Part shown: positions 53,212 through 64,000 of the stretch, one piece after another | How the letters are laid out: the number at the start of each line of letters is the position of its first letter | Numbering within the stretch: position 1 is the stretch's first letter | NCBI GenBank assembly: GCA_012184525.1 | Contig: WOFQ01000003.1 | Coordinates: forward strand, 1-64,000 | DNA: 64,000 nucleotides | Direction of reading: 5' to 3' | Source: Xenoacremonium recifei | Lineage: Eukaryota; Ascomycota; Sordariomycetes; Hypocreales; Nectriaceae | Made by a program: the position numbers and the translations under genes | Notes under the pieces: model-generated | The model's database searches: none | Told to the model about the DNA's origin: nothing | The model's input: the letters and a program-made list of their open reading frames with translations, nothing else

Positions 53212-54280
53212 ATGGCCGACCTCGAAGCGCTCTTCAACTCCCTTTTGGACACCAACTTTACGAAGTCCGTCCATCGAAAATTGTACCCTACGGTTGATCC
53301 TTCACAGCCACAGCTCGCCCAAGAGGGCAAAGTAGTGTTAATCCCTGGAGGAGGCACTGGTATCGGGCGTGCTATAGCGCGTTCATTTGTACGAGCTTCA
53401 GCTGATACCGTCATTATTATTGCCCGTCGTTCGAGCATCTTGGATGAAGCTGCTGCTTATCTAAAGGAGGAGGCCAAAAATCTTGGAAGTCCAACTAAAA
53501 TCATTACCCGGTCCTGTGATATCACCAACGCACAAGATATTGCAGCCTTCTGGAACTACATCGAAGAGGAGAAGATTATTATTGATGTTTTGGTTGCGAA
53601 TGCAGCCAAGTTTACAGAGCCAAAGCCAATTCTAGAGCTGGGCGCCGATGAAGTATGGTCTCAGATGGAAGTCAACGCCAAGGCAGCTCACTACTTAGCT
53701 GAGAAGTTTTGCGCACAGACGAGTTCGCGTCAAAAGGTAGGGCTGTAACTCACAGTGATAAATAGCTCATTTCACGAATAACTGTTTCGGTAGTTTCTCA
53801 TCAACGTGGCAACTCAAGCTATCCATATGACTGCTCATCCTGGCGTGGCTCAGCGACCTGCTTACACTTTCTCGAAAATGGCTGGTACACTTCTTTTTCA
53901 GCTTATTGCCCAGAGCACCCCTGCCGATCAACTGCAGGTTATTAGCTTTCACCCTGGGCTTATTTACAACGATGCATGGAAGACTATGGGGCTCCCCGAA
54001 AACAAGTTCGATAGCGGTAAGCATCCTGTCTGCAGTTTGCCGGTAGTTATGTTCTGAATCTAGAATCTCTGACCTGAGTGCTTTATTCATAGATGAGCTA
54101 TGCGGTGGGTTTGCTGTCTGGGCAGCTACAAAGCAAGCGGAGTTTCTCCACGGACGCTTCGTCTGGGCTGCTTGGGATGTCGATGAGTTGTCGACAGGCC
54201 CAATCCGCAAGCGCATTGATGAAGATCCTTATTTCTTGAGATGCTCAATCGTTGGCTTAAATGGCTCAAACAAGGCTTAA
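53212..54280 (+). CDS. Short-chain dehydrogenase/reductase (SDR)
   Basis: Three exons (53212-53736, 53794-54016, 54093-54280) are in phase and give 311 residues. GGGTGIG at 46-52 is the NAD(P) glycine motif and VLVANAA at about 126-132 is the NNAG-type motif. YTFSK at 199-203 is the catalytic Tyr-xxx-Lys. The usual catalytic Ser region reads INVATQA, so Ser may be replaced by Thr, a mild oddity. The N-terminus (MADLEALFNSLLDTNFTKSVH) extends about 40 residues before the Rossmann fold, as in several fungal SDRs of this type. It reduces a carbonyl or oxidises an alcohol; substrate unknown. Confidence 0.85.
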
Positions 54281-54536
54281 GTAGGAGCTATAAGGCAGCG
54301 GGGAAAGATCACTGTAGGAAATGGACTTCCTCCTCCACCGCGATTCATTGCTCAGTGCACGGATAAACATTCCATTCGTCTCTATGAATAAGGCCTTGCC
54401 AATCTTTATGTCGGGCTCCATCAATACTATAACATCACGGTTTTGTTATTAGAATAGCCAACAACTTCTCCGCTCCTTTTGATGAGAATATCTTATTTCG
54501 AGTCCATCCGGTGATAAGTCCCTTACCATGCGTATA

Positions 54537-55949
54537 TTACGGATAGTCAGCAGCTGCGACCCTGTTAGGATTGCCCGGAATCATTAGTGGGAGCGGGTTG
54601 TTCCACCTTGAGAACTTCCGTTTCTCCCACACGTCTTCAATGGGCTGTGTCTGCTTCGACAATTCGGCCGCAACTCTTTCATTTTCGCTCCACACTCTAT
54701 AACGGTATCAGTAATGTTGTATCCAACTTTGACATCGTACGCTGATTCTTGCCTTATTAAGTTCTCCCCAAGGAGCTTTCTGATCTGGCTGTCCGTTGCT
54801 CCGCGCTTCATCACAGCCCGTACCAGCTTCGGATAATCTGCAACGGAGTTGATGCCATTCGCAAGCGTCACAGTTCCGTCAAAGTCCCCGCCGATTCCAA
54901 CATGATCCCAGCCTGCGACCTCTACTACGTGCATAATGTGATCCACGACAGACTCGATATCCGCCCGGTCTGGGTTTACGGCGTTGAGAAACCGTTTTAC
55001 AAACATGACCATAACCACGCCCCCATTCTCTTTCAGCCGGGAAATAACATCGTCGGGAGCATTTCGGTAATTTGCTGCAAGAGCATAGCATGCAGTATGG
55101 CTGAAGATGACGGGAGATGTCGTGATATCGAGGATTTGACGCATTGCGTTGTGCGATGTATGAGATAAGTCAATCATCATTCCAAGTCGATTCATTTCCC
55201 GGATTCCGGCCGCACCAAATTCGGTCAGCCCGCCATCCACGCCACCGGCGGTGACTGTGGAAGCTGCCGTCGCGTATGGGTTATCGCAGTTGTGGGTGAT
55301 TGTGATATACCTCACTCCTAGATCGAAGAGCTGCCGGATTACTGCGATTGACGAACCCGTCTGATGCAAACCCTCGGCACCGAGCATGGATGCTACCTTT
55401 CCAGACTTGAAAGAAGACATGATGCATTTCGAGTTCTCGCAGTATTGGAATTCGTCGACCCCAGAAATGAACCGCCTTGCTACGTCAATCTGCTCCAGTG
55501 TGTCACGAACACTGTGCGTTGGATCGTCCAGGTCCTTGACATCGGGACATTCAACAAAGACAGACCAGAATTGTGCTCCTATTTGACCCTCCTTCATGCG
55601 GACTAGATCGGTATGACCAGCCAGACCTTTCAACTATTAGATTTGTCGCCAAAAACCATTCGGTGGGTGTTCGCTATTGTCGCTTACCATCTCGAAAGGT
55701 GAAGGTATTGTTGTATATCTTATTTTTCAGCTCGATACGGAGCAGATATGGTAAGTCATTATGACCGTCTATCAGAGGCGTAGATCGTAGAAGATTTGCT
55801 GTTCTGGCAGCGTAGTCACTGGGGTCAATAGTCTGTTGATTGGTGACGATACGATAGCCAGCAATTGCTAAAGCAACGCCAATAACGCTAGTAAGAATTG
55901 TTCTTGGTGAACCAAATTGCGGCATCTTGGACTGTGTTCGAGTTGACAT
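54537..55949 (-). CDS. Membrane dipeptidase (renal-dipeptidase family, zinc)
   Basis: Three exons (55688-55949, 54753-55626, 54537-54696) give 431 residues. An N-terminal hydrophobic segment (ILTSVIGVALAIAGYRIV) is a signal anchor or signal peptide. Zinc and active-site blocks are present: LIDGHNDLPY, MLGAEGLHQ, DLSHTSHNAMRQIL, VIFSHTACYAL and VGIGGDFDG. This M19 family splits dipeptides, including ones with a D-residue. Intron 2 (54697-54752) has a GC donor in the optimal AG-GCAAGA context and a CTGAT branch. Without it, the C-terminus (RVWSENERVAAELS...) is lost to a wrong frame. The gene is divergent from the Zn2Cys6 gene downstream on the map. Confidence 0.9.
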
Positions 55950-56593
55950 GGAGCGATCGAGAGTTCACAAACAATTCGACGCAGTAATTGACGCCGGCGA
56001 CAGTCCTCGACATATTCACAGGCTAAGAGTCGCCGTAGTCGAAATGTCCGAACCGCCAAAACCCCCCCTCCGATCGGCAATGAGCCGATGATGACGGGGC
56101 GCTGTGCAATTGGGCCTTGGATTTATTAGGCTGTTCGAATCGCAAGGTTTATTGTTGGGAACCCTTGTTAGCAGGCCCCGAGCAATGGAAAATATCCTTT
56201 GTTGATTTGGGCACGATAAAACTTTGTTATGATCAAGTTAAATGAAGGAGTCTATGCCTTTCTTCAGCGCTCGCGTTCTTAACCCCAAGTAACTCCAAGT
56301 GCTGTACTCCGTACATACAGAGTGAGTTGCTGGCGACTCCGTGGTCAGATTGACATCCGAGCTAGCCAATTTGCCCCGCAAGAGACCCAGTAAGCGTTAG
56401 CAAAGAGAATCAGACCATCCATGGATGCCTTATCTTAGTGACTGACTCGCTGGAACCTCGCTATCATTGTCGGCTACAACGTGCCGACCGCGAGGGACCG
56501 ATTACCGATTAAATAATAGGCAGGGAGTAGCCGGTGCCGTTCTTATCAACCGAGTCTTTCAACCGATTCTCTGTCATCGACCCTGACCAGCAA
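55950..56593. promoter_or_regulatory. Divergent promoter, dipeptidase / Zn2Cys6 regulator, with TGTACTCCGTACA
   Basis: About 640 bp between starts. The perfect inverted repeat TGTAC-TCC-GTACA is at 56303-56315, identical to the one at 15812-15824. Confidence 0.5.
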
Positions 56594-59049
56594 ATGGCCG
56601 ACTCCAACACCTCGGAAAGTCCCCTTGCAGAGCCGATTCGGAAGCGGAAGAAACGATCCTACATCGCGTGCGTTTTCTCCGGCTTGCACTCGCCGCGTCG
56701 GGTCTTGTTTATCCCGCCCAGCTAACTGAGCAACTTGTCCCCCATAGTTGCCGGCGATGCCATAGTCTGAAGGTCAAATGCTCCGGTGGAGTTCCATGCC
56801 AAAGATGCCAAAGCGCTAGAAAGGCATCGCTGTGCGAATATCCTGCACGTGAGCGAAGGGTGACGATATCGGCGAGGTTAGTCCATACTCCATAGTCATA
56901 TGGTGTTTTTATCGTTAGGGGAGTATCAGACATTGATGGACCGAAATCAGCTATTTGGACAGACTGCAGAACAGCAACAAGGACCTGCAGTCCCCTGACA
57001 TTCACCGCGATAGCCTTCATGTGGGCATCGGCGAGTCATCAATGCCGCAGGAGTCGCGTGCTCCAAGCCAGGCGCCCCCGGTAGACCATGACATTAGGAA
57101 TCCTATGCATGAGCCCCGGTCGATCTTCCAGCTGGATCATGCTTCGCGACAGCAGTTTGTGGGCGAATCAACCTGTATGGCGTTTGGGGACCGCATCCTT
57201 CAATGCCTGAATCCGCAGCCTGTAACGCCGCCCCTGGCACCCGATCACCAGTATGTGCGGGATCCCATGTTCGCTCGCCAGCTGAACAGCGTTGGCGACT
57301 GCAAGCTACCCGAGCGAATACGTGCCAATCTTCTTGTTCGAGTTGCTCTACGTTTTATTGGGCAAGACTATCATTTCTTTCTACACCATGACTTTCTCCA
57401 ACAGCTTGACACCGCGTATGATCCCACACAGAACCATCAATACGACCCGATCTGGACATGCAAGTTCTTTGCAGTTCTGGCCCTGGGCGAAATGTATTCT
57501 ACGTCAATCCCGGCCACAAAGGATATCCGTGTTCCCTCTATACCTGGAACATCGTACTTTTTAACTGCCGTAGGCCTATTGCAGGATCTGTTTGAGGAGC
57601 CATCTATCGCTCAAATTGAGACAATGCTCTTGTTTGTAAGTCCTTCATCCCAATGCTAGGCATTCCCGTACGGCAAAACTTTATCTCTGGCCGCTTCTTT
57701 GATCAACGAGCTTGCTCAGAGATTTGTGAAAGCCGGATAGCCCATCGTTTTTGGCTACACCGTAATTGTTCTCGTTTATTTTTGTTTCTTCATTGGAGTA
57801 TCACTAACTGCAAATGGAGTGTTTCTATTCGAATGCTCTGGGACGAGTCCGGTCCGCACATATGTACAGTGGTATGGCTGTGCGATTGGCAACCTGCCTC
57901 GGAATGCATCGCAGCATTCCCGAGGCCTCAGGCCTGTCTCCAACAGAACGGGAGCATCGAATTCGCTTGTGGTGGACAGTCTATGTCTTTGATAGGTCCA
58001 CGTGCTCGAAGCTTGGACAGCCTTTGACGATACATGACGCAGATATCGACGTGGAAATGCCTTCGTCTGAAAGTTTCACATCAGATAATAATCCGCAAAA
58101 GCTGGGGCATCCTGATCATTTGATCGCGCACATCAATCTGGCAAGAATCACAGGCCAGATTATGTCCGATATCTACGGTCCATCCTCCAAAACAAACGCG
58201 GGGAAGTTTGTTCAGAATGTACGCGCAATCTTGCAAAAACTGAGAAAATGGGATGCACACATTCCAGCAAGTCTCCGATGGAGACAGGAGGGCGGTGTCG
58301 CACGATCAACGGCGTCTTTGCAGTTGCATTTCAACCAGTGCATAATTCTCACCACCCGTCCGATCCTGCTCTACGTTTTGAAGGTTCGGAACCCATTTGC
58401 CAATTCTCGAGATGGTACTCCCAGCGGCGAAAGTGAGCCTGCCCCAATCTCTGATACAACCAGATCATTGGCAGACTCCTGCATATCTGCCGCAAGAACT
58501 TCCAACTCGATCTTGTCACAACTCTTCGTGGAGAACGCTTTGGCAACATGTGGTTACTTTGACGCTCACCATCTATTTGCCTCAACACTGGTCCTCATTA
58601 TTTCGGCCATCACGTCGCCAAACTCCAGCGACTCCGATGCTGTCCAAACAGCGTTCCAGCTATTGATGATAATGAGGAACAATGGAAATGCAGCTGCTGG
58701 TCAGTACTTCTCTAGGCTTGCACAGATTCAATGGAGCGTGAGCCGTCTCTTTACGAAAGCGACAGCCGCAGAAGCAGCAGTATCGGCAAATGAGACCATA
58801 GCGAATGTATCGACTGATGTCCTGTCGCCAAACCCGCCACATCCAGGATCATCAGAATTTGACAACTACGATTGGAGCAACTTCCTTATGCCAAATTCCT
58901 TTTATCCAAGTTATGATGAAGTAGACGGAGGGACTATTACCGCGGATCCGCTGGACAACCCGTTACTTCAGGCTTTCCTGGATCATACAGACGCAAGCTT
59001 GGACGAGGCTTCAGTTTTGAATGCGGAGGAAATGGGGTTTGTACTCTAG
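56594..59049 (+). CDS. Zn2Cys6 transcription factor with fungal-specific domain
   Basis: Four exons (56594-56667, 56748-56876, 56951-57635, 57820-59049) are in phase and give 705 residues, the usual size. Exon 2 holds the zinc cluster CRRCHSLKVKCSGG...CQRC...C (C-x2-C-x6-C-x5-C-x2-C-x8-C). A nuclear-localisation-like KRKKRSY precedes it. The fungal transcription-factor domain shows GRVRSAHMYSGMAVRLATCLGMHR and RIRLWWTVYVFDRSTCSKLGQP. Intron 3 is long (184 nt) but ends with CTAAC...GGAG and restores the phase. It is divergent from the dipeptidase and convergent with the aminotransferase, so peptide or amino-acid use is the likely regulon. Confidence 0.85.
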
Positions 59050-59144
59050 ATCTAGACTTGAACTACGAATAGTCTAAGCTGGTTTTGGAGATCCATTGTT
59101 TGCAATATCTGATCAGGGTGGCCTTCGTAATTTTGTATTTTCCC

Positions 59145-60449
59145 TTAGTGCCGGAGCACCTCGCTGACAGCTTCAGCTACGTATTGAACATTATTTTCGT
59201 TAATACCGCTCAGACTTGCTCTACCGTTGTTCATGAGATAGATGTGATGGACTTCCTTTAATCGCAGTACCTGCTCAGGGGTTAAGCCGGTGAAGCTGAA
59301 CATACCCATCTGAGTCTCGAGGTGGCTCCAGTTACCAGTTCCAGGCCGTCTTTCTATCTCACGTCTTAGAATGCCCCTCATTCGCTTAATGCGACCGGAC
59401 ATGGTCTGTAGATCCTGAAGCCACAAGGCCCTAAGTTCTGGATTCGATAGCACCGCGTGAACTATCTGGCATCCAAAACGCGGCGCGTTGGACATCTCCG
59501 CTCGTACAAGGCGTAGGAGCTGACTGCGGGATCCAGATGCTGGAGTTTCAGTTGGCAGTATTAGATGGAACGCCCCAACGCGCTCTCCATATAAACCAAA
59601 ATTCTTTGCGAACGACTGCGCAACACACATGCCTTCAAGATTTGCCGACTTGTCTTCCTCATCGAACAGAGTATCTTGGAAGTGACGCACAGCCCAAGCA
59701 TCCGCGTCGACGTCTCCGGTCGTAAATCCCTGATACGCAGAGTCGAAAAAGGCGAATAGCTTCTTGCGCTTGAACAATTCGGCGAGAATCTTCCACTGCT
59801 CCTGAGATGGGTCAAGACCCGTGGGATTGTGGGCACAAGCGTGTAAGATCACCACATCATTCTCCGTGGCCTTGTTTTCCAAAGTCGAAACCATGCCCTG
59901 GAAATCCAAAGACTGGGTCGAAGGGTCATAGTAGGGGTATTTTTCCTGGATGACACCCGGTGCAGCGACCTCCCATACAAGGTGATGATTGCTCCATGTT
60001 GGGTCAGAGATGAACACACGACGAGGTTTTAGTTGCTCTGCAAGAAACGCTGCCCCGAGGTGATTTGCTCCCGTTCCCGAAATGGTCTGGATGGAGACCA
60101 CATTGGTCTTCGAACCGTCGTATGAGCCCAAGATCAAATCTCGAGCAACATCCAAAAACTCTTGCGATCCATAAATGGGGAGATACTCATGATTGAGCGT
60201 CGTATCTTTATGGAGTAATTCTTTCGCCTATAAGTGGTTTCAATATACGGGCTGGATTCTCGCCGATGGTACATGGGACCTACTTACAGCTCTTACACTG
60301 GGGAGAATCCAAGGTTTGGCGTTCTCATCCCTATAAACTCCTGCTCCTAGACTAACCTTTCTGGGGTCAGTATCGGCTAGAAAATCAGCTGTGATAGCGA
60401 ACGCTTCATCCCTGGGTAGCTCCGGGGCATCGGCAAGGGTGGATGGCAT
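59145..60449 (-). CDS. Aspartate aminotransferase (class I/II, PLP)
   Basis: Two exons (60288-60449 and 59145-60227) give 414 residues, normal for aspartate aminotransferase. VSLGAGVYRDENAKPWILPSV is the typical start. SGTGANHLGA binds the cofactor phosphate, and HNPTG (187-191) and FDSAYQG contact the ring. SFAKNFGLYGERVG contains the PLP Lys (about K262). The enzyme moves the amino group between aspartate/oxaloacetate and glutamate/2-oxoglutarate. No strong mitochondrial presequence is seen, so it is probably cytosolic. The gene ends only about 95 bp from the convergent regulator. It is an extra, cluster-located copy rather than obviously the housekeeping one. Confidence 0.9.
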
Positions 60450-60861
60450 GGTGAGGACAGAACAAGAACGCTAACAAGATCAATGGAGGAATAAGGTCGT
60501 TCCAACAAACCCAGCAACTCAATGATATCCAAATTATGTATTTGAGATCATTGGTCTGCTTTTCGCGGCTGGCCATCCGAGGGTTTCGGGAGGGACCGAT
60601 TGCGATTGCTAGACGTCGGTTAGACCAACACAAGCCGATGGGCCACAGTCGGGCCACGAGCCGACTGATAGGGAAATGGCCCGAAAGAGCATTCCTAGAC
60701 AAGCCATTCGCATGCGACCGCTTCCTAGAAGCCCACTGCGGATAAGCAGTATCTGCGATGGAAATGTAATACAATCCTATGTTGAAACCTGAGCGGTTTG
60801 CAATTTTGGTGAAGTACATGCTCTTTTCGGAACTCTATAGACTTTGACAAAGTGACCGTAA
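60450..60861. other. Intergenic region, no gene seen
   Basis: About 410 bp between two minus-strand genes, with the aminotransferase promoter. Confidence 0.5.
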
Positions 60862-61945
60862 TTATTGACGTAGCATCTCCAAAACTAGCCGTTTATATAC
60901 TGCCACACTCTCAACAAGATCAGCGATCGTAACCTGCTCATTTTCTCCATGAGCGTCCAGAATAGAACCAGGTCCATAGAGATATTTTTTGTGACTGCCA
61001 TTGAGGCGCTGGATGTCTGTGCCGAAAGATACTGGCATTGAATCTAAGCCTGTAATGATGTTAGTAGGTAGTTGTCAAAAGAAAATAAAATGACCTACCT
61101 TCGAGTTTGTGGTCTAACAGGGTCTCAGGATAAGAGAAGGACTTCTTTAATGACACATTAGGGTACTTTCCAACAACTTCTGAGACTTTCTTCTCTATCG
61201 CCGACAGGTCTGTAGCGACACGGATGCCACATAGAGCGTACGCGCTGGCAGCCAGAACATTGTAGGCTACCCCACCCTCAACCTTACCACAATTAAATGT
61301 TGTTGGACCAAGCAAGTCTGAAACGGGAAAATCAAGACCTTTGAGCTCCTCCAGGAGCGAGACGAGTGTTTCCGTGGCACTACGTCCTTGCTCTGGGTAG
61401 CCGGAGTGGCACGGAATACCAGTTGCGAAGAGCTCGAACACGTAGTGACCTTTGTGACCGATTGCCAACTTGCTCTCGGTTGGTTCTCCAAAGATCACTG
61501 CTTCCCATGTCAAGTTCATATCATTAGCTGCAAGCATTCCAGGTCCTCCCTTCTCTTCCCCGACGACGAAAAGTAAGGACACATCGCCATCCTTGACCGC
61601 CCCTTCGGCTCGTAGCTCTTCAAGAGCAATGATTTGTGCAGCCAAAGGACCTTTGTCATCACAAGCCCCTCGTCCGAAGATAATTCCATCCTTCATGCTC
61701 ATCGGTATATGTGGCGGGACGGTGTCCATATGCGAAGTGAGCATGGTTCGAGACTTGCGGGTTTCGCCCATGTACGCATAAACATTGCAACGATCCGAGT
61801 CAGGTGAAATTGGAATCACCTCTACTTGGTATCCCAAAGACTTAAGATACTCTGCAAGGAACACACCAATCTCGTGCTCGTCCTCGCTGACAGATGGGAT
61901 GGACATGAGTTTCGTGAGAAGATCGACGACCGGTGTTTCCGCCAT
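60862..61945 (-). CDS. M20 family peptidase (ArgE/DapE/CPG2-like)
   Basis: Two exons (61099-61945 and 60862-61049) give 344 residues from ATG 61945 (MAETPVVDLL). SHMDTVPP has His72 and Asp74, CDDKG has the bridging Asp96, GEEKGG has Glu130/131 and GEPTES has Glu154. The C-terminal LDAHGENE carries the last metal His. These are the two-metal active-site residues of M20 peptidases, which remove acyl or amino-acid groups (N-acetylornithine, N-acetylaspartate, dipeptides). The dimerisation domain (about 160-285) starts IGHKGHYVFEL. It is followed on the same strand by the aminotransferase, so joint N-acyl-amino-acid or peptide use is plausible. Confidence 0.85.
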
Positions 61946-63159
61946 CTTGGCATAAATCAAGTCTGAATCAGAGCTCTGATCGGAAGAAATGTCCGTTTAA
62001 AGAAAAAGCCGTCTTGAACAAGATGTCTCACAGCAAAATAGGACATGTGCTTGCATCTTGATCTCATTTGCGACGGGATGTGATCCATAGGACTACAGCG
62101 GATCCTCGGCTTGCATATGCCGATGCAACAACCCTATGAGGTCCGCCATCATATCTCGCATACCGGATCGGCGACGCGGTTTACCAAGCCGACAGAAGCT
62201 GATTCGCTCGAGAAAGATTGGAAGGTGGCACATTGCATCAGTTAGTATACCTTGCCATCATGTTGCAATCCTGTCAACGTGTTTCTTGAAGTGTTCTCGT
62301 AACTACATACTAGTCCAATATTAACTTATAGTGAGCACCAAGTTCTCAAGCCGGATCTTACGCTCAGCAAATTAAGCAGGAATGAAAACAAGGTTTCCAC
62401 TGGGGCATAAGTAACTTATAGTTATTGACTCTTTTTTCCAAGTCCACGTCGCTACCTATGTGCCTCCTGGAGCGATCAAGGAAAACTGCAATGACCTTGC
62501 CCGTCGGCCTTTTTGTTAGCCTTCAAATTACGTCATGCTGTCTACAGCCCGGTAGCTTTGAACTTGTAGATGAGGTCAAGCCGTGGCATAATTAATGGAT
62601 AAATAGACATCATGCAGACGGTTAGGGTCGCTGTAAAGATCCTGCCTGGTAATCCCTAACTCCGAGGTGATCTTCTAAACATCCAATCATGGCTCCAGCC
62701 ATACAAGTTTTGAAGGACTCAGCCTATAAAAGAGCTTTTTGGAACCAGAATCGCATTAAATTTGCTTCCGGATACCCGTTATCTCTTCTTTTCGTATTGC
62801 CAAGGTGCGTGAAAGGATAGAATTAGGGGCGCTTAGACCAGCCTCGTTGGGTTTAGCCTGGATGTTGAGAGAGAGGCAGTCCCCAAGCACGCCAGTTCGC
62901 CTTCTACGCTTGACTTGATTACTCGTAATTGAGAGTCGTCCTCGTGTATGGTCGAGAATCTTATAACTACTAAGAGGGGACGGTGGCCGCGGATTCCGCT
63001 ACATGTACAGCATCCCGGGGAGCTATCTTGTTTGTGAATCCGGTGTCAGTTCGGAGGAACGATAAAGGACTAGGGTTCCCGCTCTCTTCAGCGTATAACT
63101 TAGGGGTTGTCCTCTGAAAGTAACCGCCATTATTCATCACCCAACGTCGCCTGCTCAAA
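61946..63159. other. Intergenic region, no gene seen
   Basis: About 1.2 kb between the M20 peptidase (minus) and the terminal carboxylesterase (plus). It is mostly AT-rich, with short frames only. Both promoters must lie here. Confidence 0.5.
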
Positions 63160-64000
63160 ATGCCTGCAGCTCCGAAAGGAACGGCCACAATTTTTGTGCC
63201 CTCCCTCGGGAGTATCTCGGGCCTGGCATTTCCTGATGGTGTCAGGCAATTTTGTGGCATCCCGTATGCTACTTTAGAGAAACGCTGGTCACGCTCGAAA
63301 CTGAGAACGGAGTTGCCAAATGGATATCACGACGGGTCTAACTATGGGTATGCTGCAAACCTTCCCTACTTCCTTCAATCTAGACCTAAAGCTCACATAT
63401 TGTCAAGACCTATAGCACCGCAACCTCCGGAGTATAGAGGCGAAGATGATCCGTTGGTTCCTGTGAAGCGATTCGCCCATTTTCCAAACGTTCCGCCAGA
63501 AAATGAGTTTGAATGTCTCAATATAAACGTTGCTATGCCCCCAGAGCATCTTACTGGACCTTTTCCAGTCATGGTCTGGATTCATGGGGGATCTCTCCTC
63601 TTTGGATCTTCATCGCACCCAGCCTACGACCTGACGAAACTGACGTCTCATTCGGTTGATCGAGGGACTCCAATCGTCACCGTCAGTCTCAATTATCGCG
63701 TTGGGCTTTTCGGCTTTCTTGCATCTGGCTCTATTCAAGCTGACCTGGCCTCGGAGGGATTTGCTGGAGTTGGCAACTTCGGCTTGACAGACCAGCAGAT
63801 TGGCCTTGAGTGGGTCCAACGATACATTCCATCCTTTGGAGGTGATCCTAACAATGTCACCATCTTTGGTGAATCTGCTGGAGGCATGTCGGTAGCCCAC
63901 CAGGTGTATGCAGCCCAGCCTGCAGTTTTTCATCGAGCAATATCCATGTCCGGAAATCTCAACTGCATTCCCGTTTGGACCCTCGACGAACACGAAAAGC
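63160..64000 (+). CDS. Type-B carboxylesterase, 3' end outside the window (partial)
   Basis: Two exons so far (63160-63347 and 63408 to the window edge). ATG 63160 starts MPAAPKGTATIFVPSLGS; the junction GG|A restores NYG-PIAPQPPEYRG. Family marks are RQFCGIPYA, FECLNINVA, VMVWIHGGSLLFGS (oxyanion), SLNYRVGLFGF and GESAGGMSV (Ser). The acidic and His members should lie beyond the edge. It is the second esterase of this family in the window but clearly a different branch from the 49565-51312 gene (GESAGG against GQSAGN). Confidence 0.85.
   Translation, partial: MPAAPKGTATIFVPSLGSISGLAFPDGVRQFCGIPYATLEKRWSRSKLRTELPNGYHDGSNYGYAANLPYFLQSRPKAHILSRPIAPQPPEYRGEDDPLVPVKRFAHFPNVPPENEFECLNINVAMPPEHLTGPFPVMVWIHGGSLLFGSSSHPAYDLTKLTSHSVDRGTPIVTVSLNYRVGLFGFLASGSIQADLASEGFAGVGNFGLTDQQIGLEWVQRYIPSFGGDPNNVTIFGESAGGMSVAHQVYAAQPAVFHRAISMSGNLNCIPVWTLDEHEK

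Noticed and set aside
1..64000. CRISPR arrays, bacterial operons, riboswitches, phage genes
   Set aside because: Spliceosomal introns and fungal families throughout; no regularly spaced repeats were seen.

Overview
The window is nuclear DNA of a filamentous ascomycete (Pezizomycotina, most likely a Eurotiales species such as Aspergillus or Penicillium). The evidence is many short introns of about 47-100 nt with GTRNGT...CTRAY...YAG signals, Zn2Cys6 regulators, MFS permeases and a LINE (Tad-like) retrotransposon tail. No bacterial signals, tRNA or rRNA genes or CRISPR arrays are seen. Gene models below were built by hand from the splice signals and checked for reading phase, but without alignments or RNA data.

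Layout. (1) 1-1108: 3' end of a non-LTR retrotransposon, with the RNase H/zinc-knuckle end of ORF2, a folded 3' UTR end and an AAAAC tail. (2) 1.27-18.3 kb: genes of secondary-metabolite or aromatic-catabolism type. These are an alcohol-acetyltransferase-like enzyme, an MDR (enoyl) reductase with two in-frame stops, a 5'-truncated flavin monooxygenase, a carboxymuconolactone-decarboxylase-like protein, a cupin, a P450 with no visible haem loop, a sugar/MFS permease, an alpha/beta hydrolase and an Erg6-like methyltransferase. There is no PKS, NRPS or terpene-cyclase backbone, so this looks like a decaying or scattered cluster. (3) 20-40 kb: a carbohydrate-use block. It holds a large GH106-like glycosidase (one in-frame stop), three sugar permeases, a secreted discoidin-domain protein, a Zn2Cys6 regulator and a beta-propeller lactonase, with two divergent promoters. 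(4) 41-51 kb: a DHA2 drug-efflux pump with an 8-nt microexon, a serine esterase, a regulator with two Zn2Cys6 motifs, and a divergently placed type-B carboxylesterase. (5) 51.5-64 kb: a Zn2Cys6 regulator divergent from an SDR, a membrane dipeptidase divergent from another Zn2Cys6 regulator, an aspartate aminotransferase, an M20 peptidase, and the 5' part of a second type-B carboxylesterase. This set fits peptide or N-acyl-amino-acid breakdown.

Accessory-region signs are a transposon remnant, several broken genes, five permeases, four Zn2Cys6 regulators and no housekeeping backbone except possibly the aminotransferase. All four internal stops in otherwise readable genes fit C-to-T change (CGA to TGA, or TGG to TAG). 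The most notable structures are the tRNA-like 3' fold of the LINE, the 8-nt exon, two GC-AG introns, the tandem Zn2Cys6 protein, and a recurring palindrome TGTACTCCGTACA in intergenic DNA.
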